A DNA stretch of 16,450 bases from Echinostoma caproni (GCA_900618425.1 UZAN01046023.1:3368-19817); one strand, 5' to 3'. Shown: positions 1 to 8,513, counted from the stretch's first letter. A program made the numbers and translations. Notes: generated from the letters alone by a model not told the origin.

Positions 1-341
1 ACCTCTCTGCCCGACGCGGCTCCAACAACTGGGCATTTATCCGCTAGAAATCAGACGCATCCGAGGAGACCTATTTCTCCTCTACCATCTGTTCGACACG
101 GGCACTGTCGAAACCTTTTTTGTCATTGCTGACTCTCAGCCTGCCCGAAGTCATAGCAAAAACATCTTCAAGCCCCGTCCGGGAACCACTCTACGTACCT
201 CATTTTTTTACCTTCAGGGTGATATCTTTATGGAATGACGTTCCAGAAGAGATAGTCAGCGCTCCCAGCAAGGTGGTCTTCAATCTTCGTCTTGACCGCA
301 ACTTAAGTTTATCTACTCTCCCCGAATAAAAGAAAAAAAAC
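1..341 (+). mobile_element. CR1-like non-LTR retrotransposon, 3' end (E0), frameshifted
   Basis: This is the C-terminal end of a CR1/jockey-type ORF2 downstream of the reverse transcriptase core. Frame 2 from base 2 reads the post-thumb segment, with LEIRRIRGDLFLLYHLF, matching the family pattern 'LExRRxRGDLI.VYKxL'. Frame 3 then continues with FRVISLWNDVPEEIV and LRLDRNL, the conserved terminal block 'FRVVxxWNxLPEEVVxAxS..FKxRLD'. The switch of frame falls at a run of seven T (203-209), so this copy carries a +1 or -1 frameshift. The stop is at 327-329, overlapping AATAAA (325-330) and followed by an A-rich stretch to 340. The element enters from the left edge, so its 5' extent is unknown. 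It is the only clear plus-strand retroelement here and sits tail to tail with E1. Identity as a CR1-like C-terminus is secure; the exact family is not. Confidence 0.85.
325..341 (+). terminator. Polyadenylation signal and A-rich 3' tail of E0
   Basis: AATAAA at 325-330 is followed directly by AG and eight A. It coincides with the end of the E0 reading frame and marks the probable 3' end of the inserted copy. The next bases belong to the oppositely oriented element E1. Confidence 0.6.
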
Positions 342-1660
342 CTTTTGAATTATATGAGAGTTCACAAGTCTTCATTTTATTTCTCTCGAACCAAAAAAAC
401 AGATGCCTTTCAAGGACCTGGGACATTTGGGCAACAGCCTTGAACCCGTGAATCACTTCAAGACTACAAGACCAGCCAGCGGTCCATCTAACATTGCTGG
501 CTGGGTAATAAATTCCCCCGGTTTCAAAAGAAGCCTGACTTGCGACGAACTTTTCAAGTCCAAGCCTGAAAGAGTGCGTTGTCTTTGCGGTGACAATGTC
601 CTCCGAAAGTGCATTCCATACAGATATGGTTTGCACAGAGACCGTCTGCTGTTTGTCCGGCACTGCTGATGTTGTCCGGCCATTGTGTGACCCCGTGAAT
701 GCTGGTTAGACGACGGGGTTAGTAGCTCCTTGTTGGGTGATCTAGTGCTGTTACAATTTGGTGCATCAGTATCAGGTCCCCGCGTAGACGTCTATGAAAG
801 ACTGAACAGGTTTAACCGTTGCAATCTCTCTTCCTAGGCTAGGTTGGATAGACCTACAACTGATTTTGTTGCCCTACATTTCTGTTTCAAGGACATTTTT
901 ATCTTCCATACTTGGGGGCAAGCCTTTTTAGTGTATTCCAAGTGCGGTTGTACGTTAGTGTTGTACATTAGCCTGAAACATTCGGGCTCCATTTTTCCGA
1001 GGGATCTGGTGATGAGGTGCTGGATGAATCTTCCTCTTTTAGCCATTGGGAAGCAGTTGTTTGAGAAGTTACTTTTCCGGGTTAGGATCGACTCGAGATC
1101 GTTAACTTGCTCTACCACTGTTAGGGGCATGGATTGGAGGAAGTATCCTCTTACAGCCTCACCTCTCAGATGAATCACTAGGCACTTGGCGTGATCCAGT
1201 CGTAGACCGTTCTGTGCTCCATTCACCAATGGAATCGAGGTCTCTTTGCAGAAGGTCTCTGTCCTGTTCATTGTGGATGCTTCTCCAAATCTTTACGTCA
1301 TCGGCGCATAAAAGAACTTTTGACGTCAAAGATTGCGGCAGGTCGTTGACATATATTATGAATAGCAGAAGACCCAGTTTTGATCCGTGAGGAACACCGC
1401 TGAGTATGGGTGATGAGTTGAGAGCTCCCTGTTGAGCTTAACTTCAAAGTTTCGACCGGTTAAGTAGTCTTTCAACTACCTGAGAAGGTTACCTGATATT
1501 CCACTTTGATTAGCTTTTGAATCAGTTGATGTGGCACTTTGTCATAAGCTTTCGATAGGTCAAGGAAAACTGCATCTAAGCTGTGACCCCTATCAACTGC
1601 TTTGGTCCAGTCTTTGGTGGCAGATAGAAGGTTTGTTAGACTGGAATAACCCTTTAGACC
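342..1660 (-). pseudogene. CR1-like ORF2, 5'-truncated and multiply frameshifted (E1)
   Basis: Read on the minus strand from right to left, the segments give an ordered RT. Around 1640-1490 is palm block A, with VFLDLSKAYDKVPHQLI (first catalytic Asp). Around 1480-1400 lies DYLTGRNFEVKL, after an in-frame stop. Around 1390-1210 is SGVPHGSKLGLLLFIIYVNDL and then CADD at 1297-1308, where the usual FADD has Cys for Phe; both Asp remain. From 1213 to 834 another frame carries the thumb (EQVNDLESILT, PECFRLMYNTNVQPHLEY). Around 660-560 another frame gives ISVWNALSEDIVTA, the terminal block, followed by a long C-terminal extension that stays open to the E0 junction. At least four frame changes are needed, so it cannot make a working protein. 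N-terminal RT and endonuclease are missing: the copy ends near 1660, the usual 5' truncation of target-primed insertions. Confidence 0.85.
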
Positions 1661-1662
1661 CT

Positions 1663-1810
1663 TTCAGTTCAATTTAGTTCTCACAGGACGAATTGTGGCT
1701 CTTGCCAATCGCGTGTACAGTTCGTTGTGTTGTCGGCGGTTTCTTTGGCTTCCAACAATTCGAGTTCAGGTCAGTTCAGTTCGGTGCCCAGGACGGTGAT
1801 GGCAGTTTGC
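1663..1810 (-). repeat. Fragmented copies of a CR1 3' terminus with pentamer tails
   Basis: Two degenerate copies of the unit seen intact at 1811 occur here. The first starts near 1669 (CAGTTCAATTTAGTTC, then CACAGGACGAATTGTGG and CCAATCG). The second starts near 1766 (AGGTCAGTTCAGTTCGG, then CCAGGACGGTGATGG). Both share the order of pentamer run, CAGGAC and a GG-rich stretch. They lie between the 5' truncation of E1 and the 3' end of E2, so they look like 3' stubs of further minus-strand elements or duplicated tails. Alignment is by eye, and the copies are short and diverged. Confidence 0.5.
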
Positions 1811-2046
1811 CAGGTCAGGTCAGGTCAGGTTGCACAGGACCGAATATGGACACATCCAATCGAGCGTCCAGATTTCCTTCGATGGTATGCTCACTACGTG
1901 GGCACTCAGCTCTGATGAAATAAGGATGAGAAATAGGATCTCATCTTATCAAGTTGGCGAGTGAACAGTTAGACGTGAGAATTCCATGACGTATACCAGT
2001 AAAAAAGGGAAAAGGCATCCTAAACGTTTGGCACACATACACTCGT
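1811..2046 (-). repeat. E2 3' UTR ending in (ACCTG)n
   Basis: This lies downstream of the ORF2 stop at 2047-2049. On the plus strand the terminus reads AGGTCAGGTCAGGTCAGGTTGCACAGGAC, of which 20 bases at 1812-1831 are the pentamer run. The same CAGGTTGCACAGGAC block, an ATCGAGCGTCCAG block and TTCCTTCGATGG recur at 6182-6250, at about the same distance from the stop of E3. Weaker similarity continues towards the stop (GGCGAG, then a GTGAGAATTCC-like block). CR1-clade elements commonly end in a short tandem repeat rather than poly(A), which fits. Confidence 0.75.
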
Positions 2047-3770
2047 CTACACTTCTAGGGATTGAAATAGTTCCACCCATCACTTATCGAGTGCAATCTC
2101 AAAGGCTTGCACTGTTTGGAGGTCGACTATATCCTTGAGAAACCGGTTCCAACTGTCGACTATCCTATTGCTGAAACAGTGCTTCTTCATGTTAAGTCGA
2201 CACCTCTGCTGCATGAGCTTCAGCTCATGACCTCCAGTTGGGAAGCTAATGTAAACAGACTGTCCACTCCTATCCCCGATATTCCCTTCATGATTTTGAA
2301 GGTTTTCATCAGGTCTCCTCGCAGTCTCCTTCTTTCTAATAAGAAAAGCCCTAGAGCCTCTAGTCTTTCCTCATGTTTTTCCCCTCTGGCCTCCAACCAT
2401 TCTGGTGGCCAATCTCTGCTTTTTGTTTAAACAGGCAGCATCCTTCTTGAATAAGGGTGCCAAAGCCTGTACACAATATTCTAGGTGTGGTCTGACTATG
2501 GCCTTGTAAACTAGAATGAAGACTTCCGGTCTTGTGCATGTTAGAATCGATCGTAGTCTAAATAATTGCCCCCTAGCCCTGCGCGCCGCTAGTGAACATT
2601 GGTCATACCACTTAAAGTTGTTCTATATCATGAACCCCAAGTCATTAACCCTAGTAGTGGTTTCCATAGCGAATTGATGCTCTTCCGAGTGAACTGCCAT
2701 CCTGTCAAGTGCCCCTGTGAGCACATGACTCTTGGTAGCGTTAACACTTAGGTCCCATTCCTTTGCTCATCCAGCTACCCGCTCTAAATCCCGCTCCAGA
2801 TCACTTCTCCCATTAGAACCAATCACTTTGACGTCATCTGCAAAATGTAGCACGATGATCTCAGAGGGCTTGGCAAGTCGTTTATGTAGAGAAGAAATAG
2901 AAGCGGTTCTAATACTGAGCCTTGTGGAACTCCGCTAGTCAGCTGAACTCGTGTGGTTTTGTTCTCACCAACCGTCACATAGAATGATCGTTGTGAGAGA
3001 AAAGCACTTATCCTTCTGTACAACTGTCCTTGGATTTCGATTCGTTCTAATTTGGTCAACAGCAGGCGCTGATTCACTGAATCAAAAGCCTTGCTGAAAT
3101 CCAGATAGAAAATCTCTACGGTTTCACCCTCATCTTCTTTTGCAGTAACATCCTCCAGAAAGCACAACGGGTTTGTGAGGCACGAACTTTGCTTAACGAA
3201 ACCATGCTGTGCCTCTGTCATTAGTTTGTTACGCTTCAGATGCTTCACTAGATGCGTTTTAACTATCTTTTCTACTACCTTGTATAGTACGCTAGTTGAA
3301 CTAACAGGTCGACAGTTATTAACATCTGTCTTCTTACCTCCCTTGTGCATGGCTACTACAGAGGCCGTTTTCCAGTGGGACGGTAATCTCCCTTCAGCTA
3401 GTGATGTCCTAAAATGGCTGCAAATCGGCCTCGCAATTAAATCAGAAATCGGTTTGATGATCGCTGGGCTAATTCCTTCTGGTTCCATAGCTTTGGCTAC
3501 CTTAGAAGAGCCTAGTACCTCCGATACTTGATCGACCGTTACCCGTAGTTCCTCCACTACGTCTGTCCCCGAGGGCTGAGAAGCACTTAAATCACCAGTT
3601 TCTAGCCTTTACGTGCTACTAAGATAAGTGCAGAGTACATCAGCTTTACTCTGGTTTTCAGTTATGACCCTATCTCCCTCAAGTACTAGTGAGCCCATCT
3701 CTTCTCTGGTAGATCCTTTGACTGGACATACCCGTGGTACCCCTTTGGCTCCAGCTTTACTTTCTGGGCC
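2047..3770 (-). pseudogene. E2 ORF2, reverse transcriptase and C-terminus
   Basis: The reverse transcriptase part of a CR1-type ORF2 copies element RNA into DNA at a nicked target. From 3557 down to 2823 one frame is open for about 244 residues: VVAMHKGGKK and CRPVS (fingers), TEAQHGFVKQSSC, FYLDFSKAFDSVN (palm A, first Asp), then SGVPQGSVLEPLLFLLYIND (palm B). A frameshift near 2855 moves to the frame with LHFADDVKVIG (FADD at 2833-2844, the catalytic Asp pair). The new frame continues through the thumb (VNDLG, VRPHLEYCVQALAPLF) with two internal stops, near 2770 and 2630. Further frame changes around 2430-2220 lead to LERRRLRGDLMKTFKIMKG and NRIVDSWNRFLKDIV, ending at 2047 after one more stop. 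Upstream (3613-3770) the linker frame is open apart from one TAA near 3610. Catalytic residues are kept, but the frame is broken. Confidence 0.9.
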
Positions 3771-3774
3771 AGCT

Positions 3775-5060
3775 TCATTTCGAAAAACCTTTTTTCTCCC
3801 TCACTAGGCTAACCACTGCGTTTCTGTGGGCGGTGTACTGCACCCACGACCTATGGGCGCAGGCTAGTTGGTAGGCCCGCCAGCTTCGGTTCCGGTACCT
3901 AATGGCCCTGGTTACTGCGCCCCTCCACCATAGCGGTTCTCCCTTGTGCCTCCTATATCTTAACGGAGCAAAAAGATCCTGGAGGTTGAGGAGGTTGTGT
4001 TTGATCAACACCCAACATTCCTCAATGTCAATGGTATCTCGCTGGAGAACCCACTGCATTTGTGCGGTGTATTCCCGAAGTCTACTTATGTTCATTCTGC
4101 CAAAATCCCTATGCATCCGTAATCTACGTACGGGTGGTTTCGTACGGACATCGACCCCGATGCGGAGGTGATAACTCTCCTATCGGTGGATATCCAGTGA
4201 CACTGATTACATCCTGCTCCCTTTTGGAGATGACGAGATCCAATAGGGACGGTTCCTGCTGAGCTGTGAACTTCGTGCAGAAGGCAACATGTTGGATGAG
4301 TGTCTTTATCCACTCTAAATACCTTTCCGCCTGACTACCTTCGGTGCACCTACCTGCCATCCAATCTATATTGGGTAAATTAAAGTCACCGACTATGTAC
4401 AGCTTTGCTGATCCTTGAACTAATAGATCGAGGGCAGCAATCAATGCCAGGTTATCTTTTGTCTCAGCCCCGGGACATCGGTAAACACACGCCATCGTAA
4501 TTTTGCTATCCGATAACAGAAGAGTCACAGCACAGTTCGAAACTATTAGGTTCACCGAAACTTCGCAAACCATGTGCACAATGTCCTTCCTTATGAGGAA
4601 GTCTACTCCTCCTCCTGGTGCTAGAGGCCGATCCTGCCTGTGGATGGCAAATCTTTCGAGCACTAACCCTTGTGCCCTATCGAGGTCCTTGAACCACGTT
4701 TCTGATACAGCTATTACAGCTGCATTCAGGTCACATGCTGCAGCAAGGAGTTCCATCCACTTATTTATAATACTGCAAGTGTTGGTTACAAGTAAGCGAC
4801 AGATTCCCGTGGGTGGGTTACCTGGCTCTCTATTTACTCTATCTTGGGTCTCGGGCGAAGCACCCCAGTGGGTAGCAAGCTTTTGACGTCTTGCTCCCTT
4901 CATCTTAATTTTCCATAGAAACGATGATTGCAAGTCTACAGGGGTTTCTATCGGAGAATTTGCCACTCCTCGTCCTCCATAACATCTACGATTACTACTA
5001 TTGGTGACACTTTGGCTACGCCGATCGTTGAAGATAGGTTGCCGCCTATCACCCCAAAAT
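3775..5060 (-). pseudogene. E2 ORF2, APE-type endonuclease and linker
   Basis: This endonuclease would nick target DNA to prime reverse transcription. One frame, open from about 5060 and lacking an in-frame ATG (GTG at 4966), runs to 4124. It shows the APE-like motifs in order: NTCSIINKWMEL, AVSETWF (metal-binding Glu), GGGVDFLIRKDI, VYRCPGAE, YIVGDFNLPNIDW (Asp-x-Asn) and SLLDLVIS. Near 4170 the frame shifts; the next frame starts with SYH where the family has the catalytic Ser-Asp-His, so the Asp is replaced by Tyr. That frame continues as the linker to 3775 (LREYTAQMQWVL, EPLWWRGAVTRAIRYRNRSW, a 'WWRxxV' feature common between EN and RT in these elements). Loss of the SDH aspartate and the frameshift both predict a dead nuclease. 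Confidence 0.88.
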
Positions 5061-5091
5061 AACTCGGCAGGTTATGGTGCATTCTTGGTGC

Positions 5092-5924
5092 TCAAACACC
5101 TTGCATTCTAAGAGCCCTAGGCACATCCGGGGTTATCTTGTGCCTACTCTGTGTTACGTGGAATATTTTCCCAGAGTTTTTCAGTAGTTGATTTCTACTG
5201 GACCGTTCGGCGAATTCTACTAAAAGTGGTCTAGCCGCTCGGGGTTCACCATTAGTTGGCGTTCTCCAGGCACCCACTCTATGAACCCTCTTCAGTAAAC
5301 ACCTCTCCATACCAGCTATCCTTAGGATATCTAGAACTGTTTATCTATCCATGTCCCGGCGGTCTTTCGTTTCCTTCACCAGCGGCTCTTCGTTGTTGAG
5401 GATAAGAAAGAATCCATAAATCCCAGTTGGGCGGCCTCCGCTAAGTCGATCATCTTTAAATGACCTTCTAGGTCATCTTGGATGTTTTCCTTTACCCTAA
5501 TGGGTTTACTAGTGCCTTTGCCAAAAGGCTCGACCTAGTGGCTTTGGCAGTTGGTGTTCTGACTACACGCGGTGCAACAGAACCGACTGCTGTCTTCACT
5601 TTGCTAATCACCTTGTAAACCCTGAGGACGGGGTCAGCATCGTTCGTTTTTGGCGGATTTCGTTTCTTGCTCCCTTTGGCGGGGCTGATAACCGAGACTA
5701 TCTCTGCAGGTATCCCCTGGGCGACGGTCTTGAGCACTGCTTCTTTCGCTATGTTTAGGCAAGATTTACATACTCAATGCAACCCTGGGTCTTTGCGGAA
5801 CATATCGTTCTGGTGTTATCCCAGAGCAATTTGCATGAGCCCATTTCCCACAAACCCCACATTCTATGTCTTTTACAACCCGCTTTCCGCAATGCTCACT
5901 CAAGCATGGAGAAGCTCTAGGCAT
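5092..5924 (-). pseudogene. E2 ORF1 with PHD finger and RRM-like C-terminal part
   Basis: ORF1 proteins of CR1-like elements bind element RNA, and some carry a PHD finger. The ATG at 5924-5922 opens a 52-codon frame with CLSEHC, ECGVCGKWAHANC and then TAA at 5766; CxxC-x4-HxxC with the Trp two residues before the His is the PHD signature. The next frame supplies the final pair, VCKSC, and continues with KEAVLKTVAQGIPAE and a Lys/Arg-rich linker to ~5500. Another shift gives ENIQDDLEGHLKMIDLAEAA. After a stop near 5340 follow ILRIAGMERCLLKRVHRVG, RPLLVEFAERSSRNQLLKN and ITPDVPRALR, the pattern of the RRM-like C-terminal half of jockey/CR1 ORF1. The frame ends at 5092-5094. About 277 codons if intact; at least three frameshifts and two stops break it. 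Confidence 0.75.
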
Positions 5925-6180
5925 CTCTCTATAGATAATAAGGTTTAGAGCGAGAGAAAGTGAACCAAAAATACCTAAAACACGTGCGAAATCTGAAAAA
6001 ATTGAAATTTCGTATAAAAAAGTTCGAAACGGCTAAAATATTTTAGAAAAAATAGTGACTACCGAAAAACAGTGCAAAAACGGTGTAACCACTTTTATAG
6101 AAGTAGAATACCAAAGTGAAACCACAATACAGTTGGTTTCACACAACAAAACCTTCAAAAATTCACGGTTTAATCAAAGT
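5925..6180 (-). promoter_or_regulatory. AT-rich 5' leader of E2, putative internal promoter region
   Basis: These 256 bases lie between the ORF1 ATG of E2 and the 3' tail of E3. They hold no ORF. The sequence is A/T-rich with several T runs on the minus strand. CR1-type elements normally carry their promoter inside the 5' UTR, so this is the place for it, but no motif could be recognised. Part of it could instead be flanking DNA. Confidence 0.4.
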
Positions 6181-6181
6181 G

Positions 6182-6421
6182 AGGTCAGGTCAGGTTGCAC
6201 AGGACTGTTGGTGGCCACGGACTAACCGAGCGTCCAGAATTCCTTCGGTGGTGTGTTCACGAATGTGCATCCACCTCTTCGATTGATTGGCTTCTCCGTC
6301 TGTCTGCAAGCAGAGGGAAAGAGAAACCTCACTTCTCGCTGTGTCGGCGAGAGACTTTTAATGTGGAAGCGTTCCATATTGCACACAAAAATGTTATGTT
6401 ATGTTGAAAATGTTATCCTGT
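6182..6421 (-). repeat. E3 3' UTR ending in (ACCTG)2
   Basis: The plus-strand block AGGTCAGGTCAGGTTGCACAGGAC at 6182-6205 is identical to 1817-1840, and an ACCGAGCGTCCAG plus TTCCTTCGGTGG block follows. A small CATAA repeat (TGTTATGTTATGTT on plus, 6391-6405) lies nearer the stop. The ORF2 stop is at 6422-6424. Confidence 0.75.
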
Positions 6422-6520
6422 TCAGTGCTCCTCGTTTGGGGACAGTTCGCACCACTTCTTATCCAAAGCCAGTTTGAAGGCGTAAACACTAGACAGGTTG
6501 ACTAGTTCTGAAGCTAATTG

Positions 6521-6521
6521 N
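6521..6521. other. Single-base assembly gap flanked by an 8-bp repeat
   Basis: The N lies between two copies of GCTAATTG (6513-6520 and 6522-6529). An unmerged overlap of contig ends would leave exactly this, so the LTR length may be overstated by about nine bases. Confidence 0.8.
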
Positions 6522-6636
6522 GCTAATTGACAATGATGGCCTGCCGATAAGTCTTCTTACGAATCTCAAATAGCGCGCGACCTTCTAGTGTCTCGTTGCT
6601 CGAGGTAGACAAAAACATTTGTGATGGTCGTACACG

Positions 6637-6642
6637 TTTATT
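6637..6642 (-). terminator. Polyadenylation signal of the candidate LTR
   Basis: AATAAA on the minus strand (GCCAATAAACGTG), about 110 bases downstream of the expected start site. The R region would end near 6617. Confidence 0.45.
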
Positions 6643-6775
6643 GGCGTATATTGGTACTAGATAGTACCGAATACGTGCCGATGTGATGACTAAACAATGA
6701 GAGTAAATAAATGCAGTAGCATGACGAAAGTGTGTCACACGTGTTGCGTCGTGTGTGGGTTTGAACAGGACCCAG

Positions 6776-6783
6776 CTTATATA
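6776..6783 (-). promoter_or_regulatory. TATA box of the candidate LTR
   Basis: The minus strand reads GTATATATAAGCTGGG. It lies about 125 bases inside the U3 end of the LTR-like block, so transcription would start near 6750. Confidence 0.45.
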
Positions 6784-8294
6784 TACACCTGAGCGGTAAA
6801 CCGTGCTCAGTTAAACAAAGGAACATCACAGTTGGAGTCAGGGTTGGTTATGAAGAAAATGTGAACGGAAAACGTCCTCGTGGATTGCTCCTTTTCTTCG
6901 TACAATCATAGTCCTCGGGTGATCTATTCCACCTGTTTACTTTTCTGTTGGACCTTACACCTAACCTAATCCTTTTCATCATCAGTTTGCACTCGTGACT
7001 CCTGGTATCAGCATACGGAGCATCAGTGAAGAGTTCCTCAGGGGGAATCACAGAGAATCCCTTCCTAATTTTAAATGCTTCTATAAGGTCTCCTCTAATT
7101 CCCCTTCTTTCTAGCGAAAATATATCGAGGTCCCTCAGTCTTTCCTGGTATGATTTACCTCTCTGTCTCTCTACCATTTTTGTAGCTAGTCTCTGCACTT
7201 TCTCCAGACAGGCGGCGTCCTTTATGTGCAGAGGTGCTCAGACTTGGGGCTTGACTATTTCTTTGTACAACGGGACAAAGATTTCCGGTTTTCTGGAAGA
7301 TAGAGCCGATCTGAGCCGCAAACGTTTTCTCCGTGCCTTGTGAGCTGCGATTTCACATTGTCTGCCTCAGCTGAAATGCGAAGTCATTACTACCCCAAGA
7401 TCCTTGGCAGTTCCTACCGGTTGGACCTCGAATGCTTCTCACGTACCGACAGAAACTAATGGAGCATTTTGCTTGGACAATAGTTGATACTTGGCCGCAT
7501 TCAGTGCCAAGTCCCGCATATTTGACCACTCAACTAACCGTTCAGTGTCCCTCGCTAGGTTAGCTCTGCCACTCGATCCCACCACCCTTAAGTCATCAGC
7601 AAAAACGAAACAAGGTGAGTTGGTTAACTCCGCCAAGTCATTCATGAATGAAAGAAAGAGTAACGGTCCGAGAACCGAACTTTGAGGCACTTTACTGGTC
7701 AATAGAATTACCTGAGAATTAGCCTCTCCTCTCCTCACTGCGAAGGTTCTGATTATGAGGAAAGGGGTTAACCACCTATCCAGATTTTGTTCTAGCCCAA
7801 AGCTTTTGGTTTTTTTGAAGGAGAAATCTGTGGTTCATAGAATCGAAAGCTTTGTTAAAATCAAGATAGCAAAGCTCAATTGTATGGCCTTCATCTAGCT
7901 TTTCTGTGAATTCATCCAGATAGCACAGAAGGCTGGTGATACAGGATGTATGCTTTAAGAATCCATGCTGCTTCCAACTTAGTAAGGTATAACGCAGTAG
8001 ATGTCTACATACGTGCTCCCTAATCAGCTTCTCCATGCATTTGCAGAGGATACTGGTCAGGCTTACTGATCTAGAGTTTCTTGAGTCGGACTTCTGACCA
8101 CCCTTGTGAAGCGCTACCACAGTAACTGTCTTCCAGTCACTGGGTAAAACTCCATCCGCTGTTGAAACTTCGAAGAGCAGGTTAACGGGTGTCGCAAGGA
8201 CATCTGCTGGTGGTCGCAGGATGGCTGGTGAGCTCCAAAAATCTCCCGGTGCTGAGATAATAGGATGAAAAGGTTCATCTGTAGTGGTATACAC

Positions 8295-8326
8295 GTAGAG
8301 GGGCGACTAGGAGAGGAGCCTCAGCN
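8295..8326. other. Junction between E3 and E4 with a single-base gap
   Basis: This short stretch lies between the last supported coding of E3 and the 3' UTR of E4. The N at 8326 sits in a G/C-rich context (CAGC, N, GCCCC). It is not clear to which element the bases belong. Confidence 0.6.
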
Positions 8327-8513
8327 GCCCCAGCCACAGCACCCCACTCCGGAGGTGTTTGTGCAGTACTGTGTTGCACACTGACCCCTCCGATGAGAGA
8401 GTCACACCAAGAACCTTGAAGCCAGTAAAGATGAAAGATACTAAGTTAAGAAGGACAATCTGGGGTTTATTAGAGAGATGAAGAAAAGAAGTGGAAGTGG
8501 GGAGATGAGAGGA
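8327..8513 (-). repeat. E4 3' UTR with polyadenylation signal
   Basis: This lies downstream of the E4 stop (8514-8516). On the minus strand it is pyrimidine-rich at first, then has AATAAA (8466-8471), then G/C-rich sequence. It shares neither the (ACCTG)n terminus nor other visible blocks with E2 and E3, which is one reason to place E4 in another family. The exact 3' end is not resolved because of the gap at 8326. Confidence 0.55.

Larger units (their letters stand above)
1811..6180 (-). mobile_element. Near full-length CR1-like element (E2, ~4.4 kb)
   Basis: On the minus strand this has the whole CR1 layout: AT-rich 5' leader (~6180-5925), ORF1 with a PHD finger (5924-5092), ORF2 with APE-type endonuclease and RT (~5060-2047), a 3' UTR, and a terminal (ACCTG)n run at 1811-1830. 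The 3' terminus is set by comparison with E3, whose 3' UTR ends in the same sequence and pentamer. The right boundary is inferred, because the pentamer tail of E3 begins at 6182; no target-site duplication was found. About seven frameshifts or stops are spread over 3.9 kb of coding sequence, fewer per kilobase than in E1, so it may be a younger copy. It is presumably immobile. Confidence 0.8.
6509..6908 (-). mobile_element. Candidate solo LTR inserted in E3
   Basis: The 400-bp block interrupts the E3 C-terminal frame between SPED and LVNLSS. On the minus strand it begins TGATTGTACG and ends AGCTTCA, the TG...CA termini of LTRs. It is flanked by TAGTTC (6503-6508) and TAGTCC (6909-6914), a six-base target duplication with one mismatch. 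Inside, in the right order for a minus-strand LTR, are a TATA box (6776-6783) and, about 140 bases downstream, AATAAA (6637-6642), giving plausible U3, R and U5 parts. No internal region or second LTR is seen, so a solo LTR from recombination is the simplest reading. It does not visibly match the area beside the BEL element. A non-autonomous DNA element is the main alternative. A single-base gap (6521) falls inside it. Confidence 0.6.
6182..8294 (-). mobile_element. CR1-like element, 5'-truncated, same family as E2 (E3)
   Basis: The 3' UTR and (ACCTG)2 terminus match E2, and the C-terminus SSVYAFKLALDKKWCELS parallels the QAFEIALDK-WVELFQS end of E2. RT fingers, palm and thumb follow to the right. 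The last supported coding is near 8294; endonuclease and ORF1 are absent, so the copy is 5'-truncated. An LTR-like block (6509-6908) splits its C-terminal region. The direction is the same as E2, and the two lie head to tail. Confidence 0.8.
6422..8294 (-). pseudogene. E3 ORF2 reverse transcriptase, frameshifted and interrupted
   Basis: From 8294 to 7776 one frame reads RT fingers and palm A: TVVALHKGGQKSDSRN, CMEKLIREHV, KQHGFLKHTSCITSLLCYLD, then LCYLDFNKAFDSMNHRFLLQ (first Asp). A shift leads to 7738-7439 with PQSSVLGPLLFLSFMNDLAE and FVFADDLRVVG (FADD at 7592-7603). Another frame, with one stop, carries the thumb (7435-7200, KPEIFVPLYKEIVKP). From 7198 the C-terminal frame reads QRLATKMVERQRGKSYQERL, LERRGIRGDLIEAFKIRKG, HECKLMMKRIR and VNRWNRSPED. 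It breaks off at the LTR-like insertion and resumes at 6508 with LVNLSSVYAFKLALDKK, ending at 6422. The FADD pair is intact, but at least three frame changes and the insertion leave no functional protein. Confidence 0.85.

Noticed and set aside
844..1173. Plus-strand ORF of 109 codons.
   Set aside because: It is the antisense of the E1 RT thumb; the minus strand has the family motifs.
2107..2430. Plus-strand ORF of 107 codons.
   Set aside because: Antisense of the E2 ORF2 C-terminus, which reads LERRRLRGDL and DSWNRFLKDIV on the minus strand.
3175..3531. Plus-strand ORF of 118 codons.
   Set aside because: Antisense of the E2 RT finger and palm region.
6656..6667. ACTAGATAGTAC shared with about 16,214, which might link the candidate LTR to the right-edge sequence.
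   Set aside because: Several chance 12-mer matches are expected in a window of this size, and the flanks do not align.
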